64,000 nt of DNA from Terrihabitans soli (GTDB taxonomy: Bacteria; Pseudomonadota; Alphaproteobacteria; Rhizobiales; Methylopilaceae): contig NZ_AP023361.1 in assembly GCF_014191545.1 (NCBI RefSeq), positions 834,501 to 898,500 on the forward strand, given 5' to 3'. Position numbers and translations under genes: made by a program. Every line of letters begins with the position of its first letter. The first letter of the stretch is position 1. Shown piece by piece: positions 46,414 through 55,079 of the stretch. The notes beneath the pieces are model-generated. The model did no database searches and was not told where the DNA came from. It saw only the letters and a list, made by a program, of their open reading frames with translations.

Positions 46414-48105
46414 GTGCGCAGCGATCCCATGGAGGATGGGGAGCCAAGACCGAAGATTCGGGCGAAGGCCATTTCGCGGCCGATGTCGACCGCGACAGCG
46501 GTGCCGCAGAGCCGTGCCGCGGCCGTGCTGCATTTCGCCGTCGAGAAGGTCAAAGCCGGGCTTCTGACGCGCGAAGAGGCGCTGCTCGAAATTCCGGCGC
46601 TGATGCTGGATGAGCTTCTCCATCCGATGATCGATCCGGATTTCCAGCGCTGCGTGATCGCGCGCGGCCTGCCGGCTTCGCCCGGCGCGGCCTGGGGTGA
46701 AATCACCTTCTCGCCCTCGCAGGCCGAGCGCCTGAAAGAACAGGGACGCCCCGTCATTCTGGTGCGGGTCGAAACCAGCCCCGAAGACATTCACGGCATG
46801 CACGCCTCAGCCGGCATCGTCACGGCGCGCGGCGGCTCGACCTCGCACGCCGCCGTCGTTGCCCGCGGCATGGGCAAACCTTGCGTCACCGGCGCGGGCG
46901 ATATCCGTGTCGATGAGCGCAAAGGCACGATGTCGGCCGGCGGCATGACGCTGAAGACCGGCGACATCATCACGATCGACGGTACGGCGGGGCAGGTGCT
47001 GGAAGGCGCAGCCCCCATGACCGAGCCGGAACTGCCGCCCGATTTCACCACCGTGCTCGGCTGGGCGGATTCGATCCGCAAACTGCGCATCCGCGCCAAT
47101 GCCGACACGCCCGCCGATGCATCTGCCGCGCGCCGTTTCGGCGCCGAAGGCGTCGGTCTGTGCCGCACCGAGCATATGTTCTTCGACGCCAAGCGCATCC
47201 GCGCCGTGCGCGAAATGATCCTCGCCGAAACCGGGGAGCGGCGCCGCGCATCGCTCGCGACGCTTCTGTCGGTGCAGCGGCAGGACTTTGCGGAAATGTT
47301 CCACATCATGGGCGGGCTGCCGGTGACGATCCGTCTGCTCGATCCGCCGCTGCACGAGTTCTTACCGAAGAGCGATGAGGATTTTTCCGAGATCGCGGCA
47401 AATCTCAAAATGTCCGAAGAAAAGATGCGCCGCCGCTCGCAGGAGCTCGACGAGTTCAATCCGATGCTCGGCTTCCGCGGCTGCCGTTTGGCCATCGCTT
47501 ACCCTGAAATCGCCGAGATGCAGTCGCGCGCGATTTTCGAAGCGGCGGTCGCCGTCGAAAAGGATATGGGCAAGCCGGTCCAGCTTGAGATCATGGTGCC
47601 CCTCGTTGCCACGCGCTCGGAGCTCGATGTCGTCAAAGCGCGCATCGATGCAACGGCGGAAGCCGTGCGCCGCGAGACGGGCGCCGATGTCAAATATCAG
47701 GTCGGCACGATGATCGAGCTGCCGCGCGCCTGCATCGCCGCCGGCGAGATCGCCAAAAGCGCCGAATTCTTTTCTTTCGGCACCAACGATCTGACGCAGA
47801 CGGCCTTCGGCATGTCGCGCGACGATGCCGGAAGCTTTCTCGGCCAATACATATTGAAGGGCGTCCTGCCGGCCGATCCGTTCACTTCGATCGATGTCGA
47901 GGGCGTCGGCGAACTCATCGCCATTGCGGTGGAGCGCGGCCGCAAGACGCGTCCCGATCTGAAGCTCGGCCTCTGCGGCGAGCATGGCGGCGACCCGGCC
48001 TCCATCGCCTTCTTCCACAAGACGGGCCTGACTTACATTTCCTGCTCGCCCTACCGGGTGCCGATCGCGCGCCTTGCCGCCGCCCAGGCGGTTCTCAGGG
48101 GCTGA
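46414..48105 (+). CDS. PPDK-like PEP-utilising protein lacking the ATP-grasp domain
   Basis: 563 residues against about 875-900 for pyruvate, phosphate dikinase. It aligns with the last about 563 residues. A linker (LTREEALLEIPALMLDELLHP) leads to the phosphohistidine domain with His145 in GGSTSHAAVVARGMG, then the PEP/pyruvate TIM barrel with GVGLCRTEHMFF, MIELPRACIAAGEIAKS, FSFGTNDLTQTAFG and catalytic Cys521 in GLCGEHGGDP. The roughly 310-residue N-terminal ATP-binding domain is absent, and no remnant is seen upstream, where a terminator closes the preceding genes. The GTG at 46414 has AAGGAAG ahead. It may phosphorylate its own His from PEP, as enzyme I does, or need a partner for ATP. 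Confidence 0.85.
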   Translation: MRSDPMEDGEPRPKIRAKAISRPMSTATAVPQSRAAAVLHFAVEKVKAGLLTREEALLEIPALMLDELLHPMIDPDFQRCVIARGLPASPGAAWGEITFSPSQAERLKEQGRPVILVRVETSPEDIHGMHASAGIVTARGGSTSHAAVVARGMGKPCVTGAGDIRVDERKGTMSAGGMTLKTGDIITIDGTAGQVLEGAAPMTEPELPPDFTTVLGWADSIRKLRIRANADTPADASAARRFGAEGVGLCRTEHMFFDAKRIRAVREMILAETGERRRASLATLLSVQRQDFAEMFHIMGGLPVTIRLLDPPLHEFLPKSDEDFSEIAANLKMSEEKMRRRSQELDEFNPMLGFRGCRLAIAYPEIAEMQSRAIFEAAVAVEKDMGKPVQLEIMVPLVATRSELDVVKARIDATAEAVRRETGADVKYQVGTMIELPRACIAAGEIAKSAEFFSFGTNDLTQTAFGMSRDDAGSFLGQYILKGVLPADPFTSIDVEGVGELIAIAVERGRKTRPDLKLGLCGEHGGDPASIAFFHKTGLTYISCSPYRVPIARLAAAQAVLRG

Positions 48106-48176
48106 ACCCGCCCCGATAGGCGCGTTTACCTAGCCGCAACCTTACCCGCCGATAATCGCAGCCTTGTTGTTTTGAC

Positions 48177-48193
48177 GTGACTTGTTCAGTCAC
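48177..48193. promoter_or_regulatory. Inverted repeat upstream of the cell wall hydrolase gene
   Basis: GTGAC (48177-48181) and GTCAC (48189-48193) are separated by seven bases. It lies 37 bases ahead of the chosen start at 48230. The arms are short but exactly complementary, and a dimeric regulator could bind here. No known regulator is assigned. Confidence 0.35.
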
Positions 48194-48229
48194 CAAAAAC
48201 CAAGCGTATGCGTGGGGTTGCGTCTGTTA

Positions 48230-49258
48230 ATGCGTTTGTTGCGTTGCGTAGCGTTGCGTCCGCTCGGCAGTATGGCTCTTGGAGGGCTGTTGCTTGCGCC
48301 GACGGCGGTCGCCTTTCAGGATGCGGCAGCTTTTGCGCCGCCCGACGCTGCGCCGCGCTGGCTCTCCTATTTCGCCTATGATCCGCAGACCCCCGACACG
48401 ACGGCGCAGGCCGCCGGGAAAGTCGAGCTTGCTTTCGCCGGTTTCGTGATCCGCCAGGCCGAACCCGAATATATTGCGCCGAAGCGCGAAAGGGTGCCGC
48501 TACCGCCGAGCCTTGCGGCGCGCTTTGCCATCGCCTTTCCCGATGACAGGGCCCTCGAAGCCTTCACCGGCTATGGCGCCTATGCCGAAGCCTCGCCTCC
48601 GGCGGCGCCCGCCGACACCACAAACATCACCGCGCCCTCAGACGGTGCGACGCCGACCGCTCTGGCCGCAACCTCGCTGACGCCGTTCGAGGAGATCACC
48701 AATTACGAGGTCGCGGCGCTGCCGGTCGATCCGCAGCATCCCGTCGATCCCGACATCACCGGCAGTATCGGCGCTCCGGCAGCTGAGCTTCCGATGCCCG
48801 ATCCCGAAGCGGGCTTGAGCCTTGCTTTGCAGGGCGAGGATCTCGGCAAGGCGAAGCAGTGTCTTGCGGAGGCGATCTATTTCGAAGCCCGCTCGGAGCC
48901 GGAAAAAGGTCAATACGCCGTCGCGCAGGTCGTGATGAACAGGACGCGCACCGGCTATTATCCGGCGACGGTCTGCGGCGTCGTCTACGAGAACAAGAAC
49001 CGGCGCAATAGCTGCCAGTTCTCCTTCGCCTGCGACGGCAAGCCGGACCGCGTGCGCGATCCGAAAAGCTGGGCGACTGCCCAGCGCATCGCCGACGACG
49101 TCCTTATGAACGGCGCCTATCTGCCGGATATCGGCACCTCGACGCATTATCACGCGACCTATGTGCGGCCGCGCTGGGTCCGCGACATGACGGACCGCCA
49201 CCGCCTCGGCACGCATGTCTTTTACCGCGTGCGCAACTGGTCGGACGAAGGCGTCTAG
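48230..49258 (+). CDS. SleB-like cell wall hydrolase (Hydrolase_2)
   Basis: About 342 residues. The signal segment (PLGSMALGGLLLAPTAVA) is followed by a Pro/Ala-rich spacer of about 190 residues, then the Hydrolase_2 domain: KQCLAEAIYFEARSEPEKGQ (catalytic Glu), QVVMNRTRTGYYPATVCGVVYE, CQFSFACDG and THYHATYVRPRW. SleB-type enzymes are lytic transglycosylases or amidases acting on peptidoglycan. The start is uncertain: in-frame GTG 48212 and TTG 48182 also exist. It follows the PPDK-like gene. Confidence 0.88.
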   Translation: MRLLRCVALRPLGSMALGGLLLAPTAVAFQDAAAFAPPDAAPRWLSYFAYDPQTPDTTAQAAGKVELAFAGFVIRQAEPEYIAPKRERVPLPPSLAARFAIAFPDDRALEAFTGYGAYAEASPPAAPADTTNITAPSDGATPTALAATSLTPFEEITNYEVAALPVDPQHPVDPDITGSIGAPAAELPMPDPEAGLSLALQGEDLGKAKQCLAEAIYFEARSEPEKGQYAVAQVVMNRTRTGYYPATVCGVVYENKNRRNSCQFSFACDGKPDRVRDPKSWATAQRIADDVLMNGAYLPDIGTSTHYHATYVRPRWVRDMTDRHRLGTHVFYRVRNWSDEGV

Positions 49259-49267
49259 AGGGGGCGT

Positions 49268-51865
49268 CTAGGCCTTCGCCGCGCTTGGGAACAGGAGGCG
49301 CTGGTAGATCACGCCGATCCCGACGAGAACGAGCCCGAGCCCCATAAACGACAGCGCGCGGAGAATTCCCGTGAGGTCGCCCATGTCGATCAAGAAGACC
49401 TTCAGCCCGACGAGCACGATCACGAGCGCCGAGCCGAGGCGAATGACGCGCGAGCGCAGGAGCCCGCCGGCGATGAGAAGCGCAATGCCGAGGATCAGCC
49501 AGGCGGCCGAATAGGTATATTGCTCCGCATCACTCATCTGCCAGGCCACGAGTGTCGGCGCATGGAAGGCCGAGCGCACTTCGAGCGAAACATAAGCCAG
49601 CGTCAGAACGAGCGCGACACCGGCGCCGAGCGGCGCCTGCCAGCCATCGTGTCCGCGCAGCTTCAGCGCATAGATCGCCGCGGCGATGGCCGGTGCGAGA
49701 TAGCCGAGGAAGAGTGCCGCAAGGAAAGGCCCGTCGCCGACTTCTTCGCCGGAGATCAGCGGATTGGTGACGATGAGGCTCAGCACCGACAGCGCAATGC
49801 CGGCAAGGCCGGCGAGCTTTACCGCCGCGCCGAAGACCGGGCTTGCCGATTTGAGGTTCAACCGGTTTACAGCAATGGCGAGAAGGAACGCCGTCATGGC
49901 CTGAAGGCCGGTCTCGTAGAGGCTGAGATTCGGCGCGAACATATCGCCGCCCTGGGCCCAATGGCGGATTTCAAAGAACAGCAACAGCGCCGTGTACAGC
50001 AGCGCCAGAGCCTCGAAGACACCGGCTTCGCGCGCCGCATTGCTTCTGCGGAACAGAACGGCCGCCGCCGCGAACGCGAGGGCGGGAATGCCATAGCCCC
50101 AGAGAAGCGCGTTGAAGATCGGTGTCGTGCCGGGCTCGTCGATGACGAGCGGACTTGCGGCGGTACAGACGATCACGATGGCGGCGGCAACAAGCGCCAG
50201 AATGCGCAGTGCCCAGATCGGCCGCATCGAATAGACCCAGGCAAGGCCCGCGGCGAGCAGCGACAGCGCGATGGTGAGGTAGCCGTCGCGCAAAACCATC
50301 GCGACACCAAGCGCCAGCGCTGAAGAGGCCCCTGCGGCGAAGACACCGGTCGGGCCTTCGGCAACCGGGTAGTCAGCCTCATATTTGATGAAGCGGGCGG
50401 TCAGCGCGACATAGGCCGCGGCCAAAGCCGCGGCGACCGCCGCATAACGCACTTCCGGCGTCAGATCGTTCGCCCACCAGTAGGCGGCGGCGAGAAGCAG
50501 AAGCGGGCCGAGGGTCGCAAGCCCGGCCCAGGACAGAGCGATGCGCGCCGGCCTTTTGAGGGCGCTCAGCGCAACGGCAATGCCTGAGGCCAGAAACAGC
50601 GCGCCGTGGATCGCGCAGACCGTCAGATAGAGCGCAAGGCGGCTTGCCATGGGCGCGGTTTCGCCGGGGCCGGGGAAGACTGTGGTCGGGTCCTGCAGCA
50701 GCTGCGGGCTGAGATCCCAGCTGATCGCCGCGCAGACGCTCATCGCAAGACTGACGATCAGGATGGGAGTGAGGCGCGGCAGTTTCCAGGCGCCGAGCAC
50801 CTGCAGAGCGATGAGTGCCGTGAAGATCACGAGGATACCATCGCCGTGCCACTGATCGACAAGCAGCAGCGTAGCAAGGAAGCCGAACGCGCCAATCAGG
50901 ATCGAGACGACGACATCCGGCTTGCCGTCATTCTCGCTCGTCATGTGATAGCCGAACAGAAGAAGCGTGATGGCGAAGATGAAGGCCGCCTCCGCCGCAA
51001 CAGCGTCTCCGGCGTCCAGGATGAAGAAGAGCCCCCAGAGGAAGGCGAGGACGGTTGCGGCGACCGCAAGCCAGCGCCAGTCGCGCAGCCGCGCCAGCGC
51101 GAGCGATGCACCGGTGACGACCGTGACATGGATAAACAGCGCCCAGGCGCTCGGCTCATCCGACGACACAAGAACCGGCGTTACCATGGCGCCGACAAGG
51201 CCAAGGCCCGCAAGCCAGGGGCCGTGCAGAGCGGCGGCGAGAATGCAGGCAATGCCGATGGCGCCCAGAAGAACGAAGGCCGAGGCTGGGCCGATAAAGC
51301 CGTAGAGCGCATGCGCCGAGTAAACGGTGGCGAACGCAGCGACCGTGCCGGCCGCCGTCAATACGCTCGGAATATGCGCGCTGGGAATTCCGAAGGGGAC
51401 GGGGCCTTCCTTGCGGCGGAACCATTCGCCAGCGCCGACGAGCAAGGCTGAGAAAAGAGCGCCGAAGAAAATGCGGGCACCCGGACCAAGAAGTCCGGCC
51501 TCGATTGAATAGCGGACGAGGAAGATGCCGCCGAGAGCAAGAGAAAGACCGCCGACCCAGACTGTCCAGCGCGTGCCAAGTCGTTCTTCGAGGCTCTGTT
51601 TCGGAACATCGGGCTGGGAAGTGCGCGAGGGTCCGGCGGAGGCCGAACGCGCCGCAACAGGCGGCGGGGTGACGGGAGGCGCGATAACAGACGGCGGGGC
51701 GATGGGCGCAGGCCTGGGCTCCGGTTCAGGAGCTTTGGCTTTCGGCGCGGGGGATGTTCCGGCCTCAAACTGCTCCAGACGCCGATGCAGTTCGGCGAGC
51801 CGGGATTGATTCTGCAGGCCGAGAAAAATCGCAAACCCGATCAGGACGAGCCACAGAACTTCCAT
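49268..51865 (-). CDS. DUF2339 giant multipass membrane protein
   Basis: 865 residues with roughly 25 predicted helices. The N-terminal anchor and coil (MEVLWLVLIGFAIFLGLQNQ, LAELHRRLEQFEAG) precede a Pro-rich linker, and the motif SLEERLGTRWTVWVGGLSLALGGIFLVRY opens the DUF2339 domain. The function is unknown; such proteins are predicted channels or envelope proteins. It lies 69 bases beyond the nrtR-like gene on the same strand and may be the distal member of that operon. Confidence 0.9.
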   Translation of the reverse strand: MEVLWLVLIGFAIFLGLQNQSRLAELHRRLEQFEAGTSPAPKAKAPEPEPRPAPIAPPSVIAPPVTPPPVAARSASAGPSRTSQPDVPKQSLEERLGTRWTVWVGGLSLALGGIFLVRYSIEAGLLGPGARIFFGALFSALLVGAGEWFRRKEGPVPFGIPSAHIPSVLTAAGTVAAFATVYSAHALYGFIGPASAFVLLGAIGIACILAAALHGPWLAGLGLVGAMVTPVLVSSDEPSAWALFIHVTVVTGASLALARLRDWRWLAVAATVLAFLWGLFFILDAGDAVAAEAAFIFAITLLLFGYHMTSENDGKPDVVVSILIGAFGFLATLLLVDQWHGDGILVIFTALIALQVLGAWKLPRLTPILIVSLAMSVCAAISWDLSPQLLQDPTTVFPGPGETAPMASRLALYLTVCAIHGALFLASGIAVALSALKRPARIALSWAGLATLGPLLLLAAAYWWANDLTPEVRYAAVAAALAAAYVALTARFIKYEADYPVAEGPTGVFAAGASSALALGVAMVLRDGYLTIALSLLAAGLAWVYSMRPIWALRILALVAAAIVIVCTAASPLVIDEPGTTPIFNALLWGYGIPALAFAAAAVLFRRSNAAREAGVFEALALLYTALLLFFEIRHWAQGGDMFAPNLSLYETGLQAMTAFLLAIAVNRLNLKSASPVFGAAVKLAGLAGIALSVLSLIVTNPLISGEEVGDGPFLAALFLGYLAPAIAAAIYALKLRGHDGWQAPLGAGVALVLTLAYVSLEVRSAFHAPTLVAWQMSDAEQYTYSAAWLILGIALLIAGGLLRSRVIRLGSALVIVLVGLKVFLIDMGDLTGILRALSFMGLGLVLVGIGVIYQRLLFPSAAKA

Positions 51866-51934
51866 ACCTTAAGCCTCCCAAGCCAGGCGGGATGCTAGCC
51901 CAGTCGCGGGAGGCGGCACAGGTGGTTTGGGGTT

Positions 51935-52918
51935 CTATCCCCGGGCGCCCAAGCGGAGGCCGGCGGCGGGGCGTTCGGCCACCACATCGCGGCGGAAACG
52001 GAAGAGCTGGGCCGGGCGTCCGCCGGTTGTGATCGAGGTCGCGCCGGTCGGCTCGACGAGCGCGCCGGCCTCCACAAGGCGGCGGAAATTCTGTTTGTGC
52101 AGATGGCGGCCCGAAATCGCTTCTACGGTGCGCTGCAGCGCGGTGAGGGTGAACTCTTCCGGCATGAGCTCGAACACGACGGGTCGGTATTTGAGTTTCG
52201 AGCGCAGGCGTCCCATCGCGGTTGCGAGAATGCGGCGATGGTCGAAGCGCATGATGCGGCCGAGCCTCAGTTGTTCGCCGCGCTTGAGCGCCGCTTCGCG
52301 CCCGTCGCGTTTTGCTTCCTCGACGAGGCCGGCTTCATATAAGAGCTCATACCGGTCGAGCACCTTCTCTTCATCCCAGCCATTGTCGTGGCCGAAGGCA
52401 AAGGTGAGCCGCTCGCGGCGCCCGCCGCTCTGCTTGATCGGGCCGGGTGCTTTCTCGGACGCCCATTCCGTCAATACAGGTATGAAACTGTCGAGCAGAG
52501 AGGGGCGGCCTTCGCGCCAGTCTTCCCACGGGAAATAATCGTACCAGGGTTCGAACACCGCGCCGGCGTCGCTGAGGCCCGCACCGTCTTCGGGCTGACG
52601 CGTCAGGGCGAGATAGCCGACCGAGACAACATGCGGCCCCGTATCGCCGATATGCATATGACGCCCGCGATCGCCGAAGGTGTAGAGCTGTTCGGCATAG
52701 CCGACGCCGAGCGCCGTCTGATCCTGCACCCAGGATCTGAGGCCCATATCGAAGGTGCGGTGATTGCGCGGATCGAAGGGGCCGGAGGGAAGGCCCATTT
52801 GGCCTTCCGGTTCGCCTTTGCCGGGCTTGGTCACCAGCACCAAGGGTGTCGCTTCCTCGACCGCGACGATGGCGGCGGTGAGGTTGATCTCGATCTGGGT
52901 GGGTGAGCCGGTCAGCAT
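51935..52918 (-). CDS. NrtR-like NAD-biosynthesis regulator (degenerate NUDIX + winged helix)
   Basis: 327 residues. The N-terminal NUDIX-like fold (ITAAIVAVEEATPLVLVTKP; GPFDPRNHRTFDMGLRSWVQ) lacks the REx2EE catalytic core of active hydrolases, as in NrtR sensors that bind ADP-ribose. The C-terminal part (LMPEEFTLTALQRTVEAISGRHLHKQNFRR) is the winged-helix DNA-binding domain, and GRPAQLFRFRRD ends it. NrtR represses NAD synthesis or salvage genes. No such genes are nearby, so targets are elsewhere. It follows the HD gene by 13 bases. Confidence 0.82.
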   Translation of the reverse strand: MLTGSPTQIEINLTAAIVAVEEATPLVLVTKPGKGEPEGQMGLPSGPFDPRNHRTFDMGLRSWVQDQTALGVGYAEQLYTFGDRGRHMHIGDTGPHVVSVGYLALTRQPEDGAGLSDAGAVFEPWYDYFPWEDWREGRPSLLDSFIPVLTEWASEKAPGPIKQSGGRRERLTFAFGHDNGWDEEKVLDRYELLYEAGLVEEAKRDGREAALKRGEQLRLGRIMRFDHRRILATAMGRLRSKLKYRPVVFELMPEEFTLTALQRTVEAISGRHLHKQNFRRLVEAGALVEPTGATSITTGGRPAQLFRFRRDVVAERPAAGLRLGARG

Positions 52919-52931
52919 GGCGGGCAGTCTA

Positions 52932-53525
52932 TCACTGCTCGCAGAGCGCGTTGAACCGGGCGAGGAAGCGTTTTTCGGCCTTGTCGGCCGGCCAGGGCGT
53001 GAGGTCCAGATTGGCCGGAATGCCCGCCGGGCGGCCGAAATATTTCAGCGCCTCGTCTTTGTCGAAGCCCGCAAGTTTCGTCGCCTCCATATAGGCGGCG
53101 GCCTGATCGGCCTTTTTCAGCAGCTTGTGGTGCACGTCGGGAATATCGGCGGGCAGGCCGAAGCGCAGATGGATCGCCGTCATCAGCCGCTTTTCGATGA
53201 TTTTGTAATTGCCGCCGAGCATCGCCTTGAACGGCGAGATGAGATCGGCAACGACATATTCCGGCGCGTCGTGCAGAAGGATCGCAAGCCGCCAGCGGTC
53301 GGCAAGATCGGGCTTCAGCACGCGCGAGATTTCTTCGACGACGAGCGAATGCTGCGCGACGGAGAAGATGTGCGCGCCGCGCGTCTGGCCGTTCCAGCGC
53401 GGCACGCGCGCAATGCCGTGGGCAATGTCTTCGATCTCGATATCGAGCGGCGAGGGGTCGAGAAGGTCGAGCCGTCGTCCGGACAGCATGCGCTGCCAGG
53501 CGCGGGGCGGAGGGGGCTTTGCCAT
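52932..53525 (-). CDS. HD-domain hydrolase, YfbR-like
   Basis: 197 residues. Metal ligands are visible as the His in FSVAQHSLVVEE, the HD pair in AILLHDAPEYVVADLISPFK, and a downstream Asp in KKADQAAAYME. These match YfbR-type 5'-nucleotidases and related HD phosphohydrolases. The start at 53525 overlaps the tag stop by one base (TGATG). It is part of the ygfZ-tag-HD-nrtR cluster. Confidence 0.88.
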   Translation of the reverse strand: MAKPPPPRAWQRMLSGRRLDLLDPSPLDIEIEDIAHGIARVPRWNGQTRGAHIFSVAQHSLVVEEISRVLKPDLADRWRLAILLHDAPEYVVADLISPFKAMLGGNYKIIEKRLMTAIHLRFGLPADIPDVHHKLLKKADQAAAYMEATKLAGFDKDEALKYFGRPAGIPANLDLTPWPADKAEKRFLARFNALCEQ

Positions 53526-54133
53526 CAGCGCACGAGTTTCTTCACTTCGCTGTGGCGGAAGCAGTCGACGAGGTGATCGTTCACAAGACCCGTCGCCTGA
53601 CAGAACGCATAAACGATCGTCGGCCCGCAGAATTTGAAGCCGCGCGCTTTCAGCTCTTTCGACATGCGCTTGGCCATATCGGTTTCGGCGGGAACCTCGT
53701 TCATCGATTTGAAGCGGTTCTGCACCGGCTTGCCGTCGACAAAGCTCCAGAGCAATTCGGAGAAACTGTCCTTCTCCTGAATCTCGAGCCAAGCCTGAGC
53801 GGACAGAACCGCGCCGTCGATTTTCATGCGGTTGCGGACAATGCCGGCATCGTTCATCAGCGAAGCCGTTTTCTTCGCATTGTAGCGGGCGATCTTCTCC
53901 GGCTTGAAGCCGTCAAAGGCTGTGCGGAAATTCTCGCGCTTGCGAAGGATCGTGATCCACGAAAGACCGGCCTGAAATCCGTCGAGCACGAGTTTTTCAA
54001 AAAGGGCCCGGTCGTCATATTCCGGCACGCCCCATTCCGTGTCGTGATACTCGACATAGAGAGGGTCTGTGCCCGGCCAGGGGCAGCGCTTCTTGCCGTC
54101 ATCGCCTTTGATGGCGCCGCGCAGCGTGCTCAT
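53525..54133 (-). CDS. tag: DNA-3-methyladenine glycosylase I
   Basis: 202 residues. It removes 3-methyladenine from alkylated DNA. The zinc-site and active-site blocks are KRCPWPGTDPLYVEYHDTEWGVP near the N-terminus and VNDHLVDCFRH at the C-terminus. Central FEKLVLDGFQAGLSWITILRKR is diagnostic of Tag. It overlaps the ygfZ stop as ATGA, so it is translationally coupled. Confidence 0.95.
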   Translation of the reverse strand: MSTLRGAIKGDDGKKRCPWPGTDPLYVEYHDTEWGVPEYDDRALFEKLVLDGFQAGLSWITILRKRENFRTAFDGFKPEKIARYNAKKTASLMNDAGIVRNRMKIDGAVLSAQAWLEIQEKDSFSELLWSFVDGKPVQNRFKSMNEVPAETDMAKRMSKELKARGFKFCGPTIVYAFCQATGLVNDHLVDCFRHSEVKKLVR

Positions 54134-55005
54134 GACGCTTTGTCCGGCACCGGCTCGCCCGGAAAGCGGAACTTCGCCCAATCCGGCTTGTCGATGGTGA
54201 GAACGGCGGAGCCGGCTTTCAGCACCTCGCCGGCGGCGAGGGCATCTTCGGCGCGGTCGAGGCGCAGAAGGGCAATGCCGCGCGTGCCCGACACCGAGCC
54301 GAGCGTTCCGGCGGTCTTGTCGCCCGCCATGATCTCGGTTCCGGCCTCGGCTGGGCCCGAGAGCGTCACCGGGACGATGCGGGTTCGGGCCGTTGAACGG
54401 TGCTGGGTGCGGCTGACGACCTCCTGGCCGATATAACAACCCTTGCGGAAATCGACGCCGCCGAGCTGATCCATATCCGCCTCATGCGGGAAGGCGTCGT
54501 CGAAGGCGAAATCGCGCCCGCCTTCGGGGATGCCCAAACCAATGCGATGGGCGTGAAACTCGTCTTCGGGTTTTACTTCAAGGCCCGCAGTCTTCAGCGT
54601 TGCATTAGCTTCACTTTTCGAGATGAAGGCGCGCTTACCCAAAACTGGAAGGCGCGGATCCTCGAATGCGGAAAGCGCCTCATCATCGGACCCGCCCCAG
54701 ATGGCGGCGACAGCCAGATCCTCGGCTGTGATCGTCACTTTGGCGCGCAGCTTATAAAGCGTAAGCCGCTTCTTCAGCTCCTCCAGCCGGGCGGCGGGGA
54801 CGTCGAGCAGATAGCCGTCAGGCGTCCGGAGGGCGAAAAAGTCGGAAATGATCTTCCCCTGCGGGGTCAGGAGGCCGGCATAGGCGGCCTTGCCCTCAGC
54901 GAGCTCCTCGACCGAACTCGTGACGAGGTTGTGCAGGAAATGCGGGGCTTCCTCGCCCGCGACACGGATGGCGGCCCGATCGGTAAGAACTGCGGCAAAA
55001 GCCAA
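54130..55005 (-). CDS. ygfZ: YgfZ/GcvT-fold folate-binding protein
   Basis: 291 residues. YgfZ supports assembly or repair of some [4Fe-4S] enzymes with tetrahydrofolate. The signature KGCYIGQEVVSRTQHRS (Cys in KGCYxGQE) is present near residue 195. The start is a TTG at 55005 with AAGGAGG five bases ahead, a very good ribosome site; no ATG in frame fits. It heads the ygfZ-tag-HD-nrtR operon and is divergent from pyrC. Confidence 0.92.
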   Translation of the reverse strand: MAFAAVLTDRAAIRVAGEEAPHFLHNLVTSSVEELAEGKAAYAGLLTPQGKIISDFFALRTPDGYLLDVPAARLEELKKRLTLYKLRAKVTITAEDLAVAAIWGGSDDEALSAFEDPRLPVLGKRAFISKSEANATLKTAGLEVKPEDEFHAHRIGLGIPEGGRDFAFDDAFPHEADMDQLGGVDFRKGCYIGQEVVSRTQHRSTARTRIVPVTLSGPAEAGTEIMAGDKTAGTLGSVSGTRGIALLRLDRAEDALAAGEVLKAGSAVLTIDKPDWAKFRFPGEPVPDKAS

Positions 55006-55079
55006 GTACGCCTCCTTGCGCCCGCGCGCGGCGGAACGTAAGCCCCCATATGACGCCCCACAAGGGCATGAGGATTGAA

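Noticed and set aside
48210-48270. Possible CRISPR-like or tandem repeat from GTTGCGT copies
   Set aside because: The units are 7 bases, unevenly spaced and within or at the edge of a coding region. There are no spacers of equal length and no cas genes.
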